Notes: generated by a model from the letters alone, not told the origin. Numbered from the stretch's first letter, positions 23,913 through 34,072 are shown. The stretch is 64,000 bases of DNA from Aeromonas schubertii (GCF_000820105.1 NZ_CDDB01000079.1:1-64000); one strand, 5' to 3'. Numbers and translations are program-made.

Positions 23913-24737
23913 GTGATTTTGGAAACAGAGCGACTTCAGGCGCCCGACGGGTGTGTGCGCCTGCTGCAAATAACCGACACCCATCTCTTTGCCAACCCCG
24001 AGGGGCAACTGCTCGGGGTGCGCACGGCCGACAGCCTGGCGGCCGTGCTGGAGCGTGTGCAAGGCAGTGACGAGCCCTTCGATCTGGTGCTGGCGACGGG
24101 AGATCTCTCCCAGGATCACAGCGCCGGCTCTTACCAGCGCTTCGCGCAGATGATGGCCCCGCTTGGCAAACCCATCTACTGGTTGCCCGGCAATCACGAC
24201 GACGGCCCCCTGATGAACCAGAGCCTCTTTGAGGCGGGGATCAGCGAGGCCAAGTGGCTGGTTGGCGAGCATTGGCAGATCATCCTGCTCGATACCCAGG
24301 TGCGCACCAAGCCCCATGGTGTGCTGGCCGATCATCAGTTGGCTGCTCTCGATCGCGCCCTGCGCACCCATCCGGACAAGCATGCCCTGATCGCCTTGCA
24401 CCATCAGGGGGTGCCGGTCGGTTGTGCCTGGCTCGATCAGCACAATCTCAAGAATGCCGACGATCTGTTTGCCGTCCTGGCCCGCTATCCCCAGGCCAGT
24501 GCCATCCTCTTTGGCCATGTGCATCAGGAATTTGACGAGGTGCACAGAGGAGTTCGTCTCATCGCCACCCCCTCCACCTGCATTCAGTTCAAGCCCCTGT
24601 GCGACGACTTTACCCTCGATGAGTCGGGGCCGGGCTGGCGTTATCTGACCCTGCATCCGGACGGCCGCATCGACACCCAGGTGTGGCGACTGCCCGCCGG
24701 CAGCTTCGTGCCGGACTCCCAGGCCCGGGGGTACTAG
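23913..24737 (+). CDS. cpdA: 3',5'-cyclic-AMP phosphodiesterase
   Basis: A 274-residue metallophosphoesterase with the binuclear metal motifs DTH (Asp22, His24), GDLSQD near 63, GNHDD near 92, HHQ near 163 and GHVHQE near 202. It hydrolyses cAMP to AMP and so lowers CRP activity. GTG 23913 is the likely start, 15 bases after yqiB. Length equals E. coli CpdA (275). Confidence 0.93.
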   Translation: MILETERLQAPDGCVRLLQITDTHLFANPEGQLLGVRTADSLAAVLERVQGSDEPFDLVLATGDLSQDHSAGSYQRFAQMMAPLGKPIYWLPGNHDDGPLMNQSLFEAGISEAKWLVGEHWQIILLDTQVRTKPHGVLADHQLAALDRALRTHPDKHALIALHHQGVPVGCAWLDQHNLKNADDLFAVLARYPQASAILFGHVHQEFDEVHRGVRLIATPSTCIQFKPLCDDFTLDESGPGWRYLTLHPDGRIDTQVWRLPAGSFVPDSQARGY

Positions 24738-25313
24738 GTGGCCTCGGTTCTGCTCTATCTGCACGGGTTTAACTCTTCTCCCGCCTCCCTCAAGGCAACC
24801 CAGATGGCCGAGTGGGTGGCCGCTCACAGGCCCGATATCCGGGTGGTGATCCCGGCCCAACCGAGTACACCGGCGGCCGCCTGGCACTGTATTGAACAGA
24901 CCATTGCCGCCCAGCCCGAGGGAACCTTGCTCGGCGTCGTGGGCAGCTCTCTGGGGGGCTTCATGGCCACCCGGGTGGCCGAGCGTTACGGTTGCCGCGC
25001 CGTGCTGGTCAATCCTGCGGTGCGTCCCCACGCGTTGCTGGCCGACTATCTGGGGCCCCAGCAGAACCCCTATACCGGGGAGTGCTACGACCTGACTCAT
25101 GAGCACATGGCCGAGCTCGAGGCGCTGGCCGTGCCGGTGACGGCCCCCGAGCGTCTCTGGGTGTTGCAGCAGGAGGCTGATGAGGTGCTCGACAGCCATC
25201 AGGCGCTTCAGGAGTATCGCTTCGCCCGCTTCACCATGGAGTGTGAGGGGAACCACGCCTTCGTCGGTTTCGAGCGCTACTGTGCCCAGATAGTGCGCTT
25301 CCTTGGCCTCTGA
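24738..25313 (+). CDS. yqiA: YqiA-family esterase
   Basis: A 191-residue alpha/beta hydrolase: LYLHGFNSSP (oxyanion region) at residues 6-15, nucleophile Ser71 in GSSLGG, and a C-terminal EGNHAFVGFE with the catalytic His. E. coli YqiA cleaves palmitoyl-CoA and short acyl esters. It begins with GTG directly after the cpdA stop. In E. coli parE follows; here the operon ends with a terminator. Confidence 0.92.
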   Translation: MASVLLYLHGFNSSPASLKATQMAEWVAAHRPDIRVVIPAQPSTPAAAWHCIEQTIAAQPEGTLLGVVGSSLGGFMATRVAERYGCRAVLVNPAVRPHALLADYLGPQQNPYTGECYDLTHEHMAELEALAVPVTAPERLWVLQQEADEVLDSHQALQEYRFARFTMECEGNHAFVGFERYCAQIVRFLGL

Positions 25314-25342
25314 GCCTGAGTGTCATAAGAGTGGCCCATGAA

Positions 25343-25371
25343 AAGGCGACCATGCGGTCGCCTTCTTGTTT
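25343..25371. terminator. Terminator between yqiA and the Tim44-like gene
   Basis: AAGGCGACC (25343-25351) and GGTCGCCTT (25356-25364) followed by CTTGTTT, serving yqiA; the A-run before it makes it usable by the convergent gene too. Confidence 0.85.
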
Positions 25372-25381
25372 CCAGAGGGGC

Positions 25382-26239
25382 TTAGGCCTCTTCGATCCCG
25401 ACGATGTGCCAGGGGGCTCCGGCCTTGGCCAGGTCGCGCTCCAGGTGCCACACCTCCTTGATGTCGGCCTCGACGTTTTCGGTGCGGTCCATGTAGCGAC
25501 CGGTGAACAGCACGCTCACCTGCGCCCAGTCGCTGCCGTGGTCGGCACGAACCAGCTGGGTATCCACGTACATCACTTCGGTGTGCTGCTCGCCGGCGAG
25601 CTCGGCGCGGTCAGCCTTGAGCTGGTCGAACAGCTCCGGGCTCACGTATTCACGAATCTTCTCCAGATCGTTCTTGTTCCACGCCTCTTGCAGGGTGCGG
25701 TAGTGATCGCGGGCGCCGGAGAGGAAGGCATTCATGTCAAAGCCCGGGGGCAGACGGAAGGGGACATCGCTCTCGGTGAAGCCGCTCGCCTGGGGGGCGC
25801 TGCTATCAGCCTGAAAGGCCTGCGGCGTCGGCTGTTGGGGCTGATAACCCGCATAGGCCGCTTGCGGTCGGGCGGCCTGGGGGGCACCGCCTTTGCGCAG
25901 GGTGCGCAGCAGGAACATGACCCCGAACGCCAGGGCGGCGATCAGCACGAAGTCCATCGCCTGCAGCCCCTCGAAGGCGCCGCTGCCGAGCAGCCAGGCA
26001 AACAGACCACCGGCCAGCAGGCCACCGAGCAGGCCGCCCATCAGGCCGCTCTTCTTGGGCGCGGTCTGGGCTCCCAGGGTCGGGTTCTTGCTATCGACAG
26101 GCTTGGCGGCCGGTTGGGCCGGTGCCGTCTTGTAGCTCTTGCCAAAGGACTTGCCTCCGCCCAGCTTCTTGGCTTCGGCGATCGGTGCCCCCAGGCCAAT
26201 GGCCAGGATGACGGCAAACAGGGTCAACACTCTTTTCAT
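25382..26239 (-). CDS. Tim44-like domain membrane protein
   Basis: A 285-residue protein with signal peptide (MKRVLTLFAVILAIGLGAPIAEA), a Gly-rich stretch (LMGGLLGGLLAGGLFAWLLG), one or two membrane helices around residues 90-115, a low-complexity Ala/Gln linker, and a C-terminal Tim44-like domain (FLSGARDHYRTLQEAWNKND to the end). Such proteins are widespread in proteobacteria; function is not established. It is a single gene. Confidence 0.88.
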   Translation of the reverse strand: MKRVLTLFAVILAIGLGAPIAEAKKLGGGKSFGKSYKTAPAQPAAKPVDSKNPTLGAQTAPKKSGLMGGLLGGLLAGGLFAWLLGSGAFEGLQAMDFVLIAALAFGVMFLLRTLRKGGAPQAARPQAAYAGYQPQQPTPQAFQADSSAPQASGFTESDVPFRLPPGFDMNAFLSGARDHYRTLQEAWNKNDLEKIREYVSPELFDQLKADRAELAGEQHTEVMYVDTQLVRADHGSDWAQVSVLFTGRYMDRTENVEADIKEVWHLERDLAKAGAPWHIVGIEEA

Positions 26240-26402
26240 GTCGGCTCTTTTTCACTCTCGTTCGTTCAAAGGAGCGATGCGCCTTGCATCGCAGGCTGCG
26301 AATCATCCCATGAATCGCCAGCGTGCCCCATTGATAACTGCTCTGGCATGAATTATTCATGAATGGAGAGGCGTGTCGTGATAACAAAGAGGGAAGCAAA
26401 CC

Positions 26403-26504
26403 ATGAAGATTCGTCGAGCCAGCCGCCGCGAGCGCAAGCAGCGTAGCAAGCAGAAGTTGCGTCAGGAGTCCCTGCCTGCCATCTGGTTAATCTGTCCGAT
26501 CTGA
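26403..26504 (+). CDS. Possible 33-residue basic protein
   Basis: ATG 26403 opens a short frame, MKIRRASRRERKQRSKQKLR followed by QESLPAIWLICPI, with GAGGGAAG 8 bases upstream. The N-terminal two thirds is strongly basic and the end hydrophobic. It could be a real small protein, a leader peptide before dnaB, or chance. The rest of the 330-base gap between the Tim44-like gene and dnaB contains only the promoter regions of the two divergent genes. Confidence 0.3.
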   Translation: MKIRRASRRERKQRSKQKLRQESLPAIWLICPI

Positions 26505-26571
26505 TTGGGCCTCGCGGTGGAGGGGGATATTTTGTAGAATTCTCCCTCCTTTCGAGCAATTCAGATCCCCT

Positions 26572-27966
26572 ATGGCAGAGCAAGCGGCGGCGAAGAAAGA
26601 CGCCAAGACACAACAGCTGAAGGTTCCCCCCCACTCGTTCGAGGCCGAGCAGTCCGTGCTGGGCGGTCTCATGCTCGACAACGACGCCTGGGATCGGGTG
26701 GCCGAACGGGTCATCGACAAGGACTTCTACAGCCGTCCCCACCGCCTTATCTTCCAGGCCATGACCCGCCTCTCCAATGCGGGCAGCCCCATCGATCTCA
26801 TCACGGTGCAAGAGGATCTCGAGCGCTCCGAGCAGCTCGAGGAGGTGGGCGGTTTCGCCTACCTGGTGGAGATCGCCAAGAATACCCCCAGTGCCGCCAA
26901 CATTGGTGCCTACGCCGAAATCGTGCGCGAGCGGGCCGTGGTGCGCGAGATGATCGCCGTGGCCAACGAGATCGTCGAGGCCGGCTATGAGCCCCAGGGG
27001 CGCAACTCCGGGGATCTGCTCGATCTGGCCGAGAGCAAGGTGTTCCAGATCGCCGAGCAGCGTACCAGCGCCAGTGAAGGTCCCCAGCCCCTCAAGCTGA
27101 TCCTCGAGCAGACCGTCGACAAGATTGAGGAGCTGTTCAAGACCCCCCACAACGGGGTAACCGGGGTCTCGTCGGGTTATCACGATCTGGACAAGATGAC
27201 TGCCGGCCTGCAGCGCTCGGATCTGGTCATCGTCGCGGCCCGTCCCTCCATGGGCAAGACCACCTTTGCCATGAACCTGTGCGAGCACGCGGCGCTCACC
27301 GCCGACAAGCCGGTGCTTATCTTCTCCCTCGAGATGCCCTCGGAACAGATCATCATGCGTATGCTCGCCTCGGTGGGGCGCATCGACCAGACCAAGGTGC
27401 GGACCGGTCAGCTCGACGACGAGGATTGGGCTCGCCTCTCCTCGACCATGGGGCTGCTGCTCGAGAAAGGGAAGATGTACATCGACGACTCCTCCGGCCT
27501 TACCCCGACCGAAGTGCGCTCGCGTGCCCGTCGGGTGGCGCGGGACAACGGCGGCATCAGCATGATCATGGTGGACTACCTGCAGCTGATGCGAGTGCCC
27601 AGTCTCTCCGACAACCGGACCCTGGAGATCGGTGAAATCTCCCGCTCCCTCAAGGCCCTGGCGAAAGAGCTGCAGTGTCCCGTGGTGGCCCTCTCCCAGC
27701 TTAACCGAAGCCTGGAGCAGCGGGCCGACAAGCGCCCGGTCAACTCGGACCTTCGTGAATCCGGCTCCATCGAACAGGATGCGGACCTCATCATGTTCAT
27801 CTACCGCGACGAGGTCTATCACGACGACAGCCCCGACAAGGGGATCGCCGAGATCATCATCGGCAAACAGCGTAACGGCCCGATAGGAAGAGTGCGGTTG
27901 ACCTTCCAGGGCCAATTCTCGCGCTTTGACAACTACGCGGGTCCGGCGTTTGATGATGACTATTAA
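26572..27966 (+). CDS. dnaB: Replicative DNA helicase DnaB
   Basis: A 464-residue hexameric helicase. N-terminal domain (residues 15-120: PPHSFEAEQSVLGGLMLDND), linker, and RecA-like domain with Walker A ARPSMGKTTFA near 223-233, Walker B region MIMVDYLQLM near 331, and the arginine-finger region NSDLRESGSIEQDAD. Ends FDNYAGPAFDDDY as in Aeromonas/Vibrio homologues. It has no intein. dnaB next to alr is a conserved order. Confidence 0.97.
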   Translation: MAEQAAAKKDAKTQQLKVPPHSFEAEQSVLGGLMLDNDAWDRVAERVIDKDFYSRPHRLIFQAMTRLSNAGSPIDLITVQEDLERSEQLEEVGGFAYLVEIAKNTPSAANIGAYAEIVRERAVVREMIAVANEIVEAGYEPQGRNSGDLLDLAESKVFQIAEQRTSASEGPQPLKLILEQTVDKIEELFKTPHNGVTGVSSGYHDLDKMTAGLQRSDLVIVAARPSMGKTTFAMNLCEHAALTADKPVLIFSLEMPSEQIIMRMLASVGRIDQTKVRTGQLDDEDWARLSSTMGLLLEKGKMYIDDSSGLTPTEVRSRARRVARDNGGISMIMVDYLQLMRVPSLSDNRTLEIGEISRSLKALAKELQCPVVALSQLNRSLEQRADKRPVNSDLRESGSIEQDADLIMFIYRDEVYHDDSPDKGIAEIIIGKQRNGPIGRVRLTFQGQFSRFDNYAGPAFDDDY

Positions 27967-27990
27967 GGCGAGCATCCGCTAACGCTCGCC
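27967..27990 (+). terminator. Weak hairpin after dnaB
   Basis: GGCGAGC at 27967-27973 and GCTCGCC at 27984-27990 form a 7-bp stem directly after the dnaB stop; no T-run follows, so full termination is doubtful. Confidence 0.4.
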
Positions 27991-28135
27991 ACCATAGCCC
28001 CGGCTTGGGTCTGTACCCTCCCGGGGCCTGTTTTCCCGGTTCGACAATTCTGCCGGTCCGGCCATGACAACTGAGCGGCGGCCTCCGGCCTCCCGTCGGG
28101 GGGCTGCGCCATTTGTGCTCTCGTAAGGGAAAACC

Positions 28136-29209
28136 ATGAAAGCGGCAACTGCCCAAATCAATACCGAGGCCCTGCGCCACAATCTCTCCGTGGTCAAGCG
28201 CCACGCCCCCGAATGCAAGATCATCGCCGTGGTCAAGGCCAACGCCTATGGCCACGGCCTGCTGCCGGTCGCCCGTACCCTGGCGGCGGCGGATGCCTAT
28301 GCGGTGGCCCGCATCGAGGAGGCGCTGATGCTGCGCTCCTGCGCCGTGGTCAAGCCCATCGTGCTGCTGGAAGGCTTCTTCTCCCCCGACGATCTGCCGG
28401 TGCTGGCGGCCAATAATCTGCAGACTGCGGTGCACACCTGGGAGCAGCTCGAGGCGCTGGAGCAGGCCGAGCTTCCCGCCCCCGTCGTGGCCTGGCTCAA
28501 GCTCGATACCGGCATGCACCGCCTCGGGGTGCGTGCCGAAGAGATGCCCGCCTTCATCGAGCGCCTCGGCAAGTGCAAGAACGTGGTGCAGCCGTTCAAC
28601 GTCATGACCCACTTCAGCCGCTCCGACGAGCTGGACCAACCCACCACCCGCGAGCAGATCGATCTCTTCAGCCAGCTGACGGCTCCCCTGGCCGGCGAGC
28701 GCGCCATGGCCAACTCGGCCGGCATCCTGGCCTGGCCGGATTCCCACTGCGACTGGGTGCGCCCCGGCGTCATCCTCTACGGTGTTTCGCCGTTCCCGGA
28801 CACGGTGGCGGCGGATTACGACCTCAAACCCGTGATGACGCTCAAGACCCAGCTTATCGCGGTGCGCGACCACAAGGCGGGCGAGCCCGTCGGCTACGGG
28901 GCCAACTGGGTGTCGGAGCGAGACACGCGCCTCGGGGTGGTGGCCATCGGCTACGGCGACGGTTATCCGCGCATGGCTCCCAACGGCACGCCCGTGCTGA
29001 TCAACGGTCGCATCGTGCCGCTGGTCGGCCGCGTCTCCATGGACATGACCACGGTCGATCTGGGGCCTGGTGCCTGCGACAAGGCAGGGGACGAGGTGGT
29101 GCTGTGGGGTGACGGGTTGCCGGTAGAGCGGGTGGCCGAGGCCATCGGTACCATTCCCTATGAGCTCATCACCAAGCTCACCTCCCGGGTCTTTATGGAG
29201 TACGTCTGA
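28136..29209 (+). CDS. alr: Alanine racemase
   Basis: A 357-residue PLP enzyme making D-alanine for peptidoglycan. The PLP lysine is Lys34 in [10 protein letters not shown]; the second catalytic Tyr lies in GYGANW near residue 255; the C-terminal domain carries [13 protein letters not shown]. Length matches E. coli Alr (359). Its stop overlaps the yjbQ start (TGATG). Confidence 0.95.
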   Translation: MKAATAQINTEALRHNLSVVKRHAPECKIIAVVKANAYGHGLLPVARTLAAADAYAVARIEEALMLRSCAVVKPIVLLEGFFSPDDLPVLAANNLQTAVHTWEQLEALEQAELPAPVVAWLKLDTGMHRLGVRAEEMPAFIERLGKCKNVVQPFNVMTHFSRSDELDQPTTREQIDLFSQLTAPLAGERAMANSAGILAWPDSHCDWVRPGVILYGVSPFPDTVAADYDLKPVMTLKTQLIAVRDHKAGEPVGYGANWVSERDTRLGVVAIGYGDGYPRMAPNGTPVLINGRIVPLVGRVSMDMTTVDLGPGACDKAGDEVVLWGDGLPVERVAEAIGTIPYELITKLTSRVFMEYV

Positions 29210-29628
29210 TGTGGCATCAGCGTTTGATCACCCTGAGGCCCCGCTCGCGGGGCTTTCACTTGGTGACCGACGAGCTGCTGGCCCAACTGCCCGAGCTTGC
29301 CGGCTACCGGGTGGGCCTGGTGCACCTGCTGCTGCAACACACCTCCGCCTCGCTCACCCTCAACGAGAACTGCGACCCGAGCGTGCGCGCCGATATGGAG
29401 GCGCACCTGCACCGTTTGGCGCCGCAAGAGGCCCCCTACTATCGCCACACCGATGAAGGGCCGGATGACATGCCCGCCCATATCAAGTCCTCCCTGCTTG
29501 GCGTGAGCCTGCAATTGCCCATTCGGGAGGGACGCCTGGCCCTCGGTACCTGGCAGGGGATCTGGCTCGGCGAGCACCGCCTGGACGGCGGGGCCCGCAA
29601 GATAGTGGTGACCCTGCAGGGCGAGTAA
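29209..29628 (+). CDS. yjbQ: YjbQ/UPF0047 family protein
   Basis: A 139-residue protein with the UPF0047 signature [20 protein letters not shown] near residues 42-61, then [19 protein letters not shown] and a [12 protein letters not shown] end. Family members have weak thiamine phosphate synthase activity in vitro; the physiological role is unclear. It is translationally coupled to alr and ends at a strong terminator. Confidence 0.9.
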   Translation: MWHQRLITLRPRSRGFHLVTDELLAQLPELAGYRVGLVHLLLQHTSASLTLNENCDPSVRADMEAHLHRLAPQEAPYYRHTDEGPDDMPAHIKSSLLGVSLQLPIREGRLALGTWQGIWLGEHRLDGGARKIVVTLQGE

Positions 29629-29647
29629 GCCGGGACCGTCACGAACA

Positions 29648-29682
29648 AAGAGGGATGGCATTGCGCCATCCCTCTTCGTTTT
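29648..29682 (+). terminator. Terminator of alr-yjbQ
   Basis: AAGAGGGATGGC (29648-29659) and GCCATCCCTCTT (29665-29676) with loop ATTGC, then CGTTTT. It also precedes the end of convergent pepE. Confidence 0.9.
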
Positions 29683-29702
29683 GGTTTTTCCCCGAAGGCG
29701 CG

Positions 29703-30428
29703 CTAGCGCGCTGCGAAGGGGGTCAGCCCGGCCAGCGGGGTCGCCTCCATAAAAGCCTGCGGCGCCTGATCCTGTTTAAAGATCTTGAAGTCTTCTCCCC
29801 GCGCACTCCAGTACTCGATGGTATTCCCGCTCACCTGCAGCAGGCTCGCTTCGCGCAGTGCCACTACGTACTCGCTCGGGTTGATGGCGCAGAACTCGGC
29901 CAGACGCTCGTCCCGGGTCTCCCCCTTGTGGCCGTTGATGACCGTATCCAGATAGTGAGGATTGATCTGCAGGGGGAACAGGCCCAGGGCCGGCAGCACG
30001 GCGGCGCTGCAGACCGGCATGTCGTTGGTGGTGCGAATGGAGGGCGTGGCTACATTTGTGCCTGCGCTCCAGCCTACATAGGGGACGCCCCGCTCGCGCA
30101 CGGCCCGCTGGATGGGGACCACCAGTCCCCGCTCGTGGAGTTGCTGATTGAGGCGCCAGCTATTGCCTCCGCTGACGAAGATGGCCTGGGCCTGCTGCAC
30201 CGCGGCCACCGGATCGGCGGCGTGGTGGATGCTCTGCACCTCGACGCCCAGGCTCTCGGCCAGCTCCGCCGCCCTCTGATCCCAGTCTCCCCGAATGACG
30301 GCATAGGGGATCAGCAGGATGCGTTGTACATTGTGGCGAGCCAGCAGGGCTCTTACCCGCTCCCGGGCCCAGCCGAGCAGGCCGGGTTGTTCGTCGGTTT
30401 TTCCGTTGCTAAGCAGTAGCAGATCCAT
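29703..30428 (-). CDS. pepE: Alpha-aspartyl dipeptidase (peptidase E)
   Basis: A 241-residue S51-family peptidase that hydrolyses Asp-X dipeptides. The nucleophile is Ser121 in YVGWSAGTNVA (Salmonella PepE uses Ser120), with FVSGGNSWRLN near 84-94 and INPHYLD near 157. The start at 30428 gives the standard N-terminus MDLLLLSNGK. It is a single gene, divergent from the VOC gene. Confidence 0.93.
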   Translation of the reverse strand: MDLLLLSNGKTDEQPGLLGWARERVRALLARHNVQRILLIPYAVIRGDWDQRAAELAESLGVEVQSIHHAADPVAAVQQAQAIFVSGGNSWRLNQQLHERGLVVPIQRAVRERGVPYVGWSAGTNVATPSIRTTNDMPVCSAAVLPALGLFPLQINPHYLDTVINGHKGETRDERLAEFCAINPSEYVVALREASLLQVSGNTIEYWSARGEDFKIFKQDQAPQAFMEATPLAGLTPFAAR

Positions 30429-30548
30429 GATGGACTCCTCGATAGAAGACGCGCCCCCTGGGGCGAAAAGGGAGTGCAGACCATAGCGCGTGCGGCGTAC
30501 AAAAACTGTGATCGAGGGGTCATAGGGCGACGCACTGAGGGAAATCAT

Positions 30549-30929
30549 ATGAAGATAGCGTCGCTCGATCATCTGGTGCTCACCGTGACCGACCTCGATC
30601 GCACCCTTGAGTTTTATCGGGATGTGCTGGGGATGGAGGAGGTGCGCTTTGGGGAGGGGAGGGTGGCCCTCGCCTTCGGTAGCCAGAAGATCAACCTGCA
30701 CCGGAGTGGACAGGAGTTCGAGCCCAAGGCGGCCCGTGTCATGGTGGGAAGCGGGGATCTCTGTTTTATCGTGACCACTGCGCTCGAGCGGGTTGCCGCC
30801 GAGCTGGGGGCGGCGGGGATCCCCGTCGAAGCGGGGCCGGTGCACCGTACCGGTGCCACCGGCCCCCTGCTGTCACTCTATGTCCGCGATCCGGACGGTA
30901 ACCTTATCGAGCTCGCCAATCGAGCCTGA
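30549..30929 (+). CDS. VOC-family (glyoxalase-like) protein
   Basis: A 126-residue single VOC domain protein: SLDHLVLTVTDLDRTLEFYR with a metal-ligand His8 at the start and LYVRDPDGNLIEL with a Glu near residue 121. The family includes glyoxalases, dioxygenases and fosfomycin-resistance enzymes; this one is closest in pattern to the small 'glyoxalase/dioxygenase' group often found as single genes. Substrate unknown. Confidence 0.88.
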   Translation: MKIASLDHLVLTVTDLDRTLEFYRDVLGMEEVRFGEGRVALAFGSQKINLHRSGQEFEPKAARVMVGSGDLCFIVTTALERVAAELGAAGIPVEAGPVHRTGATGPLLSLYVRDPDGNLIELANRA

Positions 30930-30935
30930 TTCTGG

Positions 30936-32312
30936 TCATTTCACCTTGAGGTCGACCCACACCAGGCGGTGATCCGAGGAGACCTTCTTGGCGATGTCCG
31001 GTTTGCCGTCGAACACCCCGTAGACCAGGTGGTAGCCACTCTGGCTGCTCGAGGGCCAGAACACGCCGGCGGCGCTCGCCTCCAGATTGGCCGAGGGGAG
31101 TACATGATCGAGCTGTAGGCCACTGCTGCTGGTGATGCGCTCCGGGGTGGGGCGGCTGTTGTTGCGTTGGCACACCTTGCTTGCCAGGCACTCGGGGCCC
31201 CCCTCGCTGGTGGGGATGAGATGGCCGTTACTCACCGCCTGATTGACCAGGGCGTTGTTGTGCAGATCCTGGATGGCGGTGAGATCCCCGTCGCCGATCT
31301 GGGGGTCGGCGTTGAGATCCCCGGCGATGACGAAGCGCGCCCCGCTGGCGAGCCCGCCCGCCTTGCCCTGGTCATCGACCATGTAGCTTTCGCCGGCCAC
31401 ATAGTCGTTCCAGAAATCCACCTCGGCGCGGTTGTGTTTGAGGTTGTGGCGCGCCGCGTTGCCGAAGATGGGGGGCGTCGGGTGGGAGAGCAGGAAGTGG
31501 ATCACCGTCTCGCCGTTACCCGTCTTCACCCGAACCGGCACATCCACATGGTTCTTGGAGGAGAGGGGGAAGCCATTCCAGGCCGCGTCGCTGTACCAGC
31601 GATCGCCGCATTGGCGATTGGCCGGGATCGGGGCCTTGGCGTTATTGCAGTCGTCGATGACGGGGTTCTGCTCACCCGGCATATCCTTCCACTTGAACTT
31701 CTGGAAGGTGCGGATCTGCTTGCTATCCACCGGATACTTGGAGAGCAGGGCGAAGGCGTACTGGCCGTGGTAGTTGCCAAAGCCCCAGGCATCGTCCGGG
31801 CCCGAGTTCACCTTGCCATCGTTGTTGAGATCGAAGCCGCTCATCAGGCCGGTGTTGGTGGCGAAGCTCTCCATGACCGGATAGGTGATGGCCTTGACCT
31901 CGGCGTGCTGGGCATGGGCCAGATAGTTGTCGTTGAAGGCCTTCAGATCCCGGGTGTCTCCACCTTTGCCGTCGTTGTCGAACTCGTCGAGCACGAAGAC
32001 ATCCGGGCGGGTGCGCTGGATGATCTCGGCCACGTTGCGGATCTGCTGGACATTTTTGGCCTTGGTTTCAGTGGCGCCGGAGAGGCTCCCTTCGGCCAGT
32101 TGAGCCAGCAGGGCATCCTGCTCGGCACGGGTCAGGGCCAGCGCGCCGGAGAGCATGCCTGCGGCGGTGCGATCGAAGGAGAGGTTGAAGGTGGCAAAGC
32201 GAACCGTGCTGGCCGCAGCGTCGTTATCGTCGCTATTAAAGGAAAATTCGCAACCGGCGAGCAGGGCCAGCGACACTGAGGCCGCCAGTGCATGTTTCAT
32301 CATTGTTTTCAT
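30936..32312 (-). CDS. Secreted endonuclease/exonuclease/phosphatase lipoprotein
   Basis: A 458-residue protein with lipobox LLAGC near residue 20 and an EEP (DNase I-like) fold: RFATFNLSFDR at the start, VFVLDEFDN near 100, a loop with DLNNDGKVNSGPDD (EF-hand-like calcium loop), FVIAGDLNADPQIGDGD near 340 and the final SSDHRLVWVDLKVK. It likely cuts nucleic acid or a phosphoester outside the cytoplasm. The start ATG 32312 has GGA 8 bases upstream. It is convergent with the VOC gene, 6 bases apart. Confidence 0.88.
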   Translation of the reverse strand: MKTMMKHALAASVSLALLAGCEFSFNSDDNDAAASTVRFATFNLSFDRTAAGMLSGALALTRAEQDALLAQLAEGSLSGATETKAKNVQQIRNVAEIIQRTRPDVFVLDEFDNDGKGGDTRDLKAFNDNYLAHAQHAEVKAITYPVMESFATNTGLMSGFDLNNDGKVNSGPDDAWGFGNYHGQYAFALLSKYPVDSKQIRTFQKFKWKDMPGEQNPVIDDCNNAKAPIPANRQCGDRWYSDAAWNGFPLSSKNHVDVPVRVKTGNGETVIHFLLSHPTPPIFGNAARHNLKHNRAEVDFWNDYVAGESYMVDDQGKAGGLASGARFVIAGDLNADPQIGDGDLTAIQDLHNNALVNQAVSNGHLIPTSEGGPECLASKVCQRNNSRPTPERITSSSGLQLDHVLPSANLEASAAGVFWPSSSQSGYHLVYGVFDGKPDIAKKVSSDHRLVWVDLKVK

Positions 32313-32433
32313 TGTTGTGTTCCGTAGCGTAGACAGATGATGCTCCGGTGGAGCGCTGGCATTATAGAGAGTTGTTCGGCTTCGAACGGGGTGGAATGGG
32401 GGAAGTGTGAGGCCATTCACAACCAAAAGAGTA

Positions 32434-32460
32434 AAACGAAAAGGGCCCATGACGGGCCCC
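32434..32460 (-). terminator. Terminator of nadB
   Basis: On the minus strand GGGGCCC, loop GTCAT, GGGCCC is followed by TTTTCGTTTT, 4 bases after the nadB stop. Confidence 0.85.
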
Positions 32461-32464
32461 CTGG

Positions 32465-34072
32465 TTACTCCGGCTTGGGAGTGAGTATGGTTGGCTTGGG
32501 ATTGGGCAGTTGATCCGGGTAGTCGAGGTTATAGTGCAGGCCACGGGACTCCTTGCGGCGGATGGCGCACTCGACGATAAGCTCGGCCACCTGCAACAGG
32601 TTGCGCAGCTCCAGCAGGTTGTTGGAGACACGGAAGTTGGCGTAATACTCCTGCACCTCCTGCTTGAGCAGCTCGATGCGGCGCTTGGCCCGCTCGAGGC
32701 GCTTGTTGGTGCGAACGATCCCCACATAGTCCCACATCATCAGGCGCAGCTCGTGCCAGTTGTGCTGGATCACCACCCGCTCGTCCGAGTCGTCCACCTG
32801 GCTCTCGTCCCAGGCGGGCAGGGAGGGGGGCTCTTCGCTCGCCGGCAGCTTGGCCAGAATATCCTCGGCGGCGAAGCGGGCGTAGACCACGCACTCGAGC
32901 AGGGAGTTGGAGGCCATGCGGTTGGCGCCGTGCAGCCCGGTGTAGGTCACCTCGCCGATGGCGTAGAGACCCGGCACATCGGTCTGGCCGTGCTTGTCGA
33001 CCATGACGCCGCCACAGGTGTAGTGGGCGGCCGGCACCACGGGCATGGGCTCCTTGGTGATGTCGATGCCCACCGCCATGCAGCGCTCATAGATGGTCGG
33101 GAAGTGCTTGATGATGAAATCCGACGGCTTGTGGCTGATGTCCAGATACATGCAGTCCACCCCGAGGCGCTTCATCTCGTGGTCGATGGCGCGGGCGACG
33201 ATATCCCGCGGTGCCAGCTCGGCGCGCTCGTCAAAATCGGGCATGAAGCGGCTGCCATCGGGGCGGCGCAGGTAGGCCCCCTCACCGCGCAGGGCCTCGG
33301 TCAGCAGGAAGTTGCGATCGTCCGGGTGGAACAGGCTGGTGGGGTGGAACTGGTTGAACTCCAGATTCGCCACCCGGCAGCCGGCGCGCCACGCCATGGC
33401 GATGCCATCGCCCGAGCTCACGTCCGGGTTGGAGGTGTACTGATAGACCTTGGAGGCGCCGCCGGTGGCCAGGGCCACGAAGCGGGCGCGCACCATCTCT
33501 ACCTCTTCGCTGTCCCGGTTCCAGACATAGGCGCCAAGCACCCGATTGCCGGGCAGGCCGAGTTTGCGGGTGGTGATGAGATCGACCGCGTTGAAGCGCT
33601 CCATCAACTGAATATTGGGGTGCTGGCGCACCTGATCGACCAGGGTGGTCTGGACCGCCTTGCCGGTGGCGTCGGCGGCATGGAAGATGCGGCGGTGGCT
33701 GTGCCCCCCCTCGCGGGTGAGGTGATAGTGCTCCTCTCCCTCCTCTCCCTCTTCCTTGTCAAACGGTACCCCTTGGCCGATCAGCCACTGGATCGAGTCG
33801 CGGGCGTGGCGAGCGGTAAACTCGACCGCTCGCGCGTCGCACAATCCGGCGCCGGCATTGAGGGTGTCGCTGACATGGGATTCGATGCTGTCGGTCTCGT
33901 CGAACACGGCAGCGATGCCTCCTTGCGCATAGAAAGTGGCCCCTTCACTGATGGGCCCCTTGCTCAGTACGAGGACTTTTGCCGAGTCTGCCAGGCGCAG
34001 GGCGAGGGAGAGACCGGCGGCACCGCTACCAATGATGAGCACGTCGCAAAGGTATTCAACGCTTGCTTTCAT
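32465..34072 (-). CDS. nadB: L-aspartate oxidase
   Basis: A 535-residue FAD enzyme, first step of de novo NAD synthesis (aspartate to iminoaspartate). FAD loop [17 protein letters not shown] near residues 9-25, [17 protein letters not shown] near 120, HPTSLFHP near 245 and the substrate/FAD region [18 protein letters not shown] near 375. The start at 34072 gives the same spacing to the FAD loop as in E. coli; an ATG at 34081 is an alternative and neither has a strong ribosome binding site. Divergent from rpoE, as in E. coli. Confidence 0.95.
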   Translation of the reverse strand: MKASVEYLCDVLIIGSGAAGLSLALRLADSAKVLVLSKGPISEGATFYAQGGIAAVFDETDSIESHVSDTLNAGAGLCDARAVEFTARHARDSIQWLIGQGVPFDKEEGEEGEEHYHLTREGGHSHRRIFHAADATGKAVQTTLVDQVRQHPNIQLMERFNAVDLITTRKLGLPGNRVLGAYVWNRDSEEVEMVRARFVALATGGASKVYQYTSNPDVSSGDGIAMAWRAGCRVANLEFNQFHPTSLFHPDDRNFLLTEALRGEGAYLRRPDGSRFMPDFDERAELAPRDIVARAIDHEMKRLGVDCMYLDISHKPSDFIIKHFPTIYERCMAVGIDITKEPMPVVPAAHYTCGGVMVDKHGQTDVPGLYAIGEVTYTGLHGANRMASNSLLECVVYARFAAEDILAKLPASEEPPSLPAWDESQVDDSDERVVIQHNWHELRLMMWDYVGIVRTNKRLERAKRRIELLKQEVQEYYANFRVSNNLLELRNLLQVAELIVECAIRRKESRGLHYNLDYPDQLPNPKPTILTPKPE

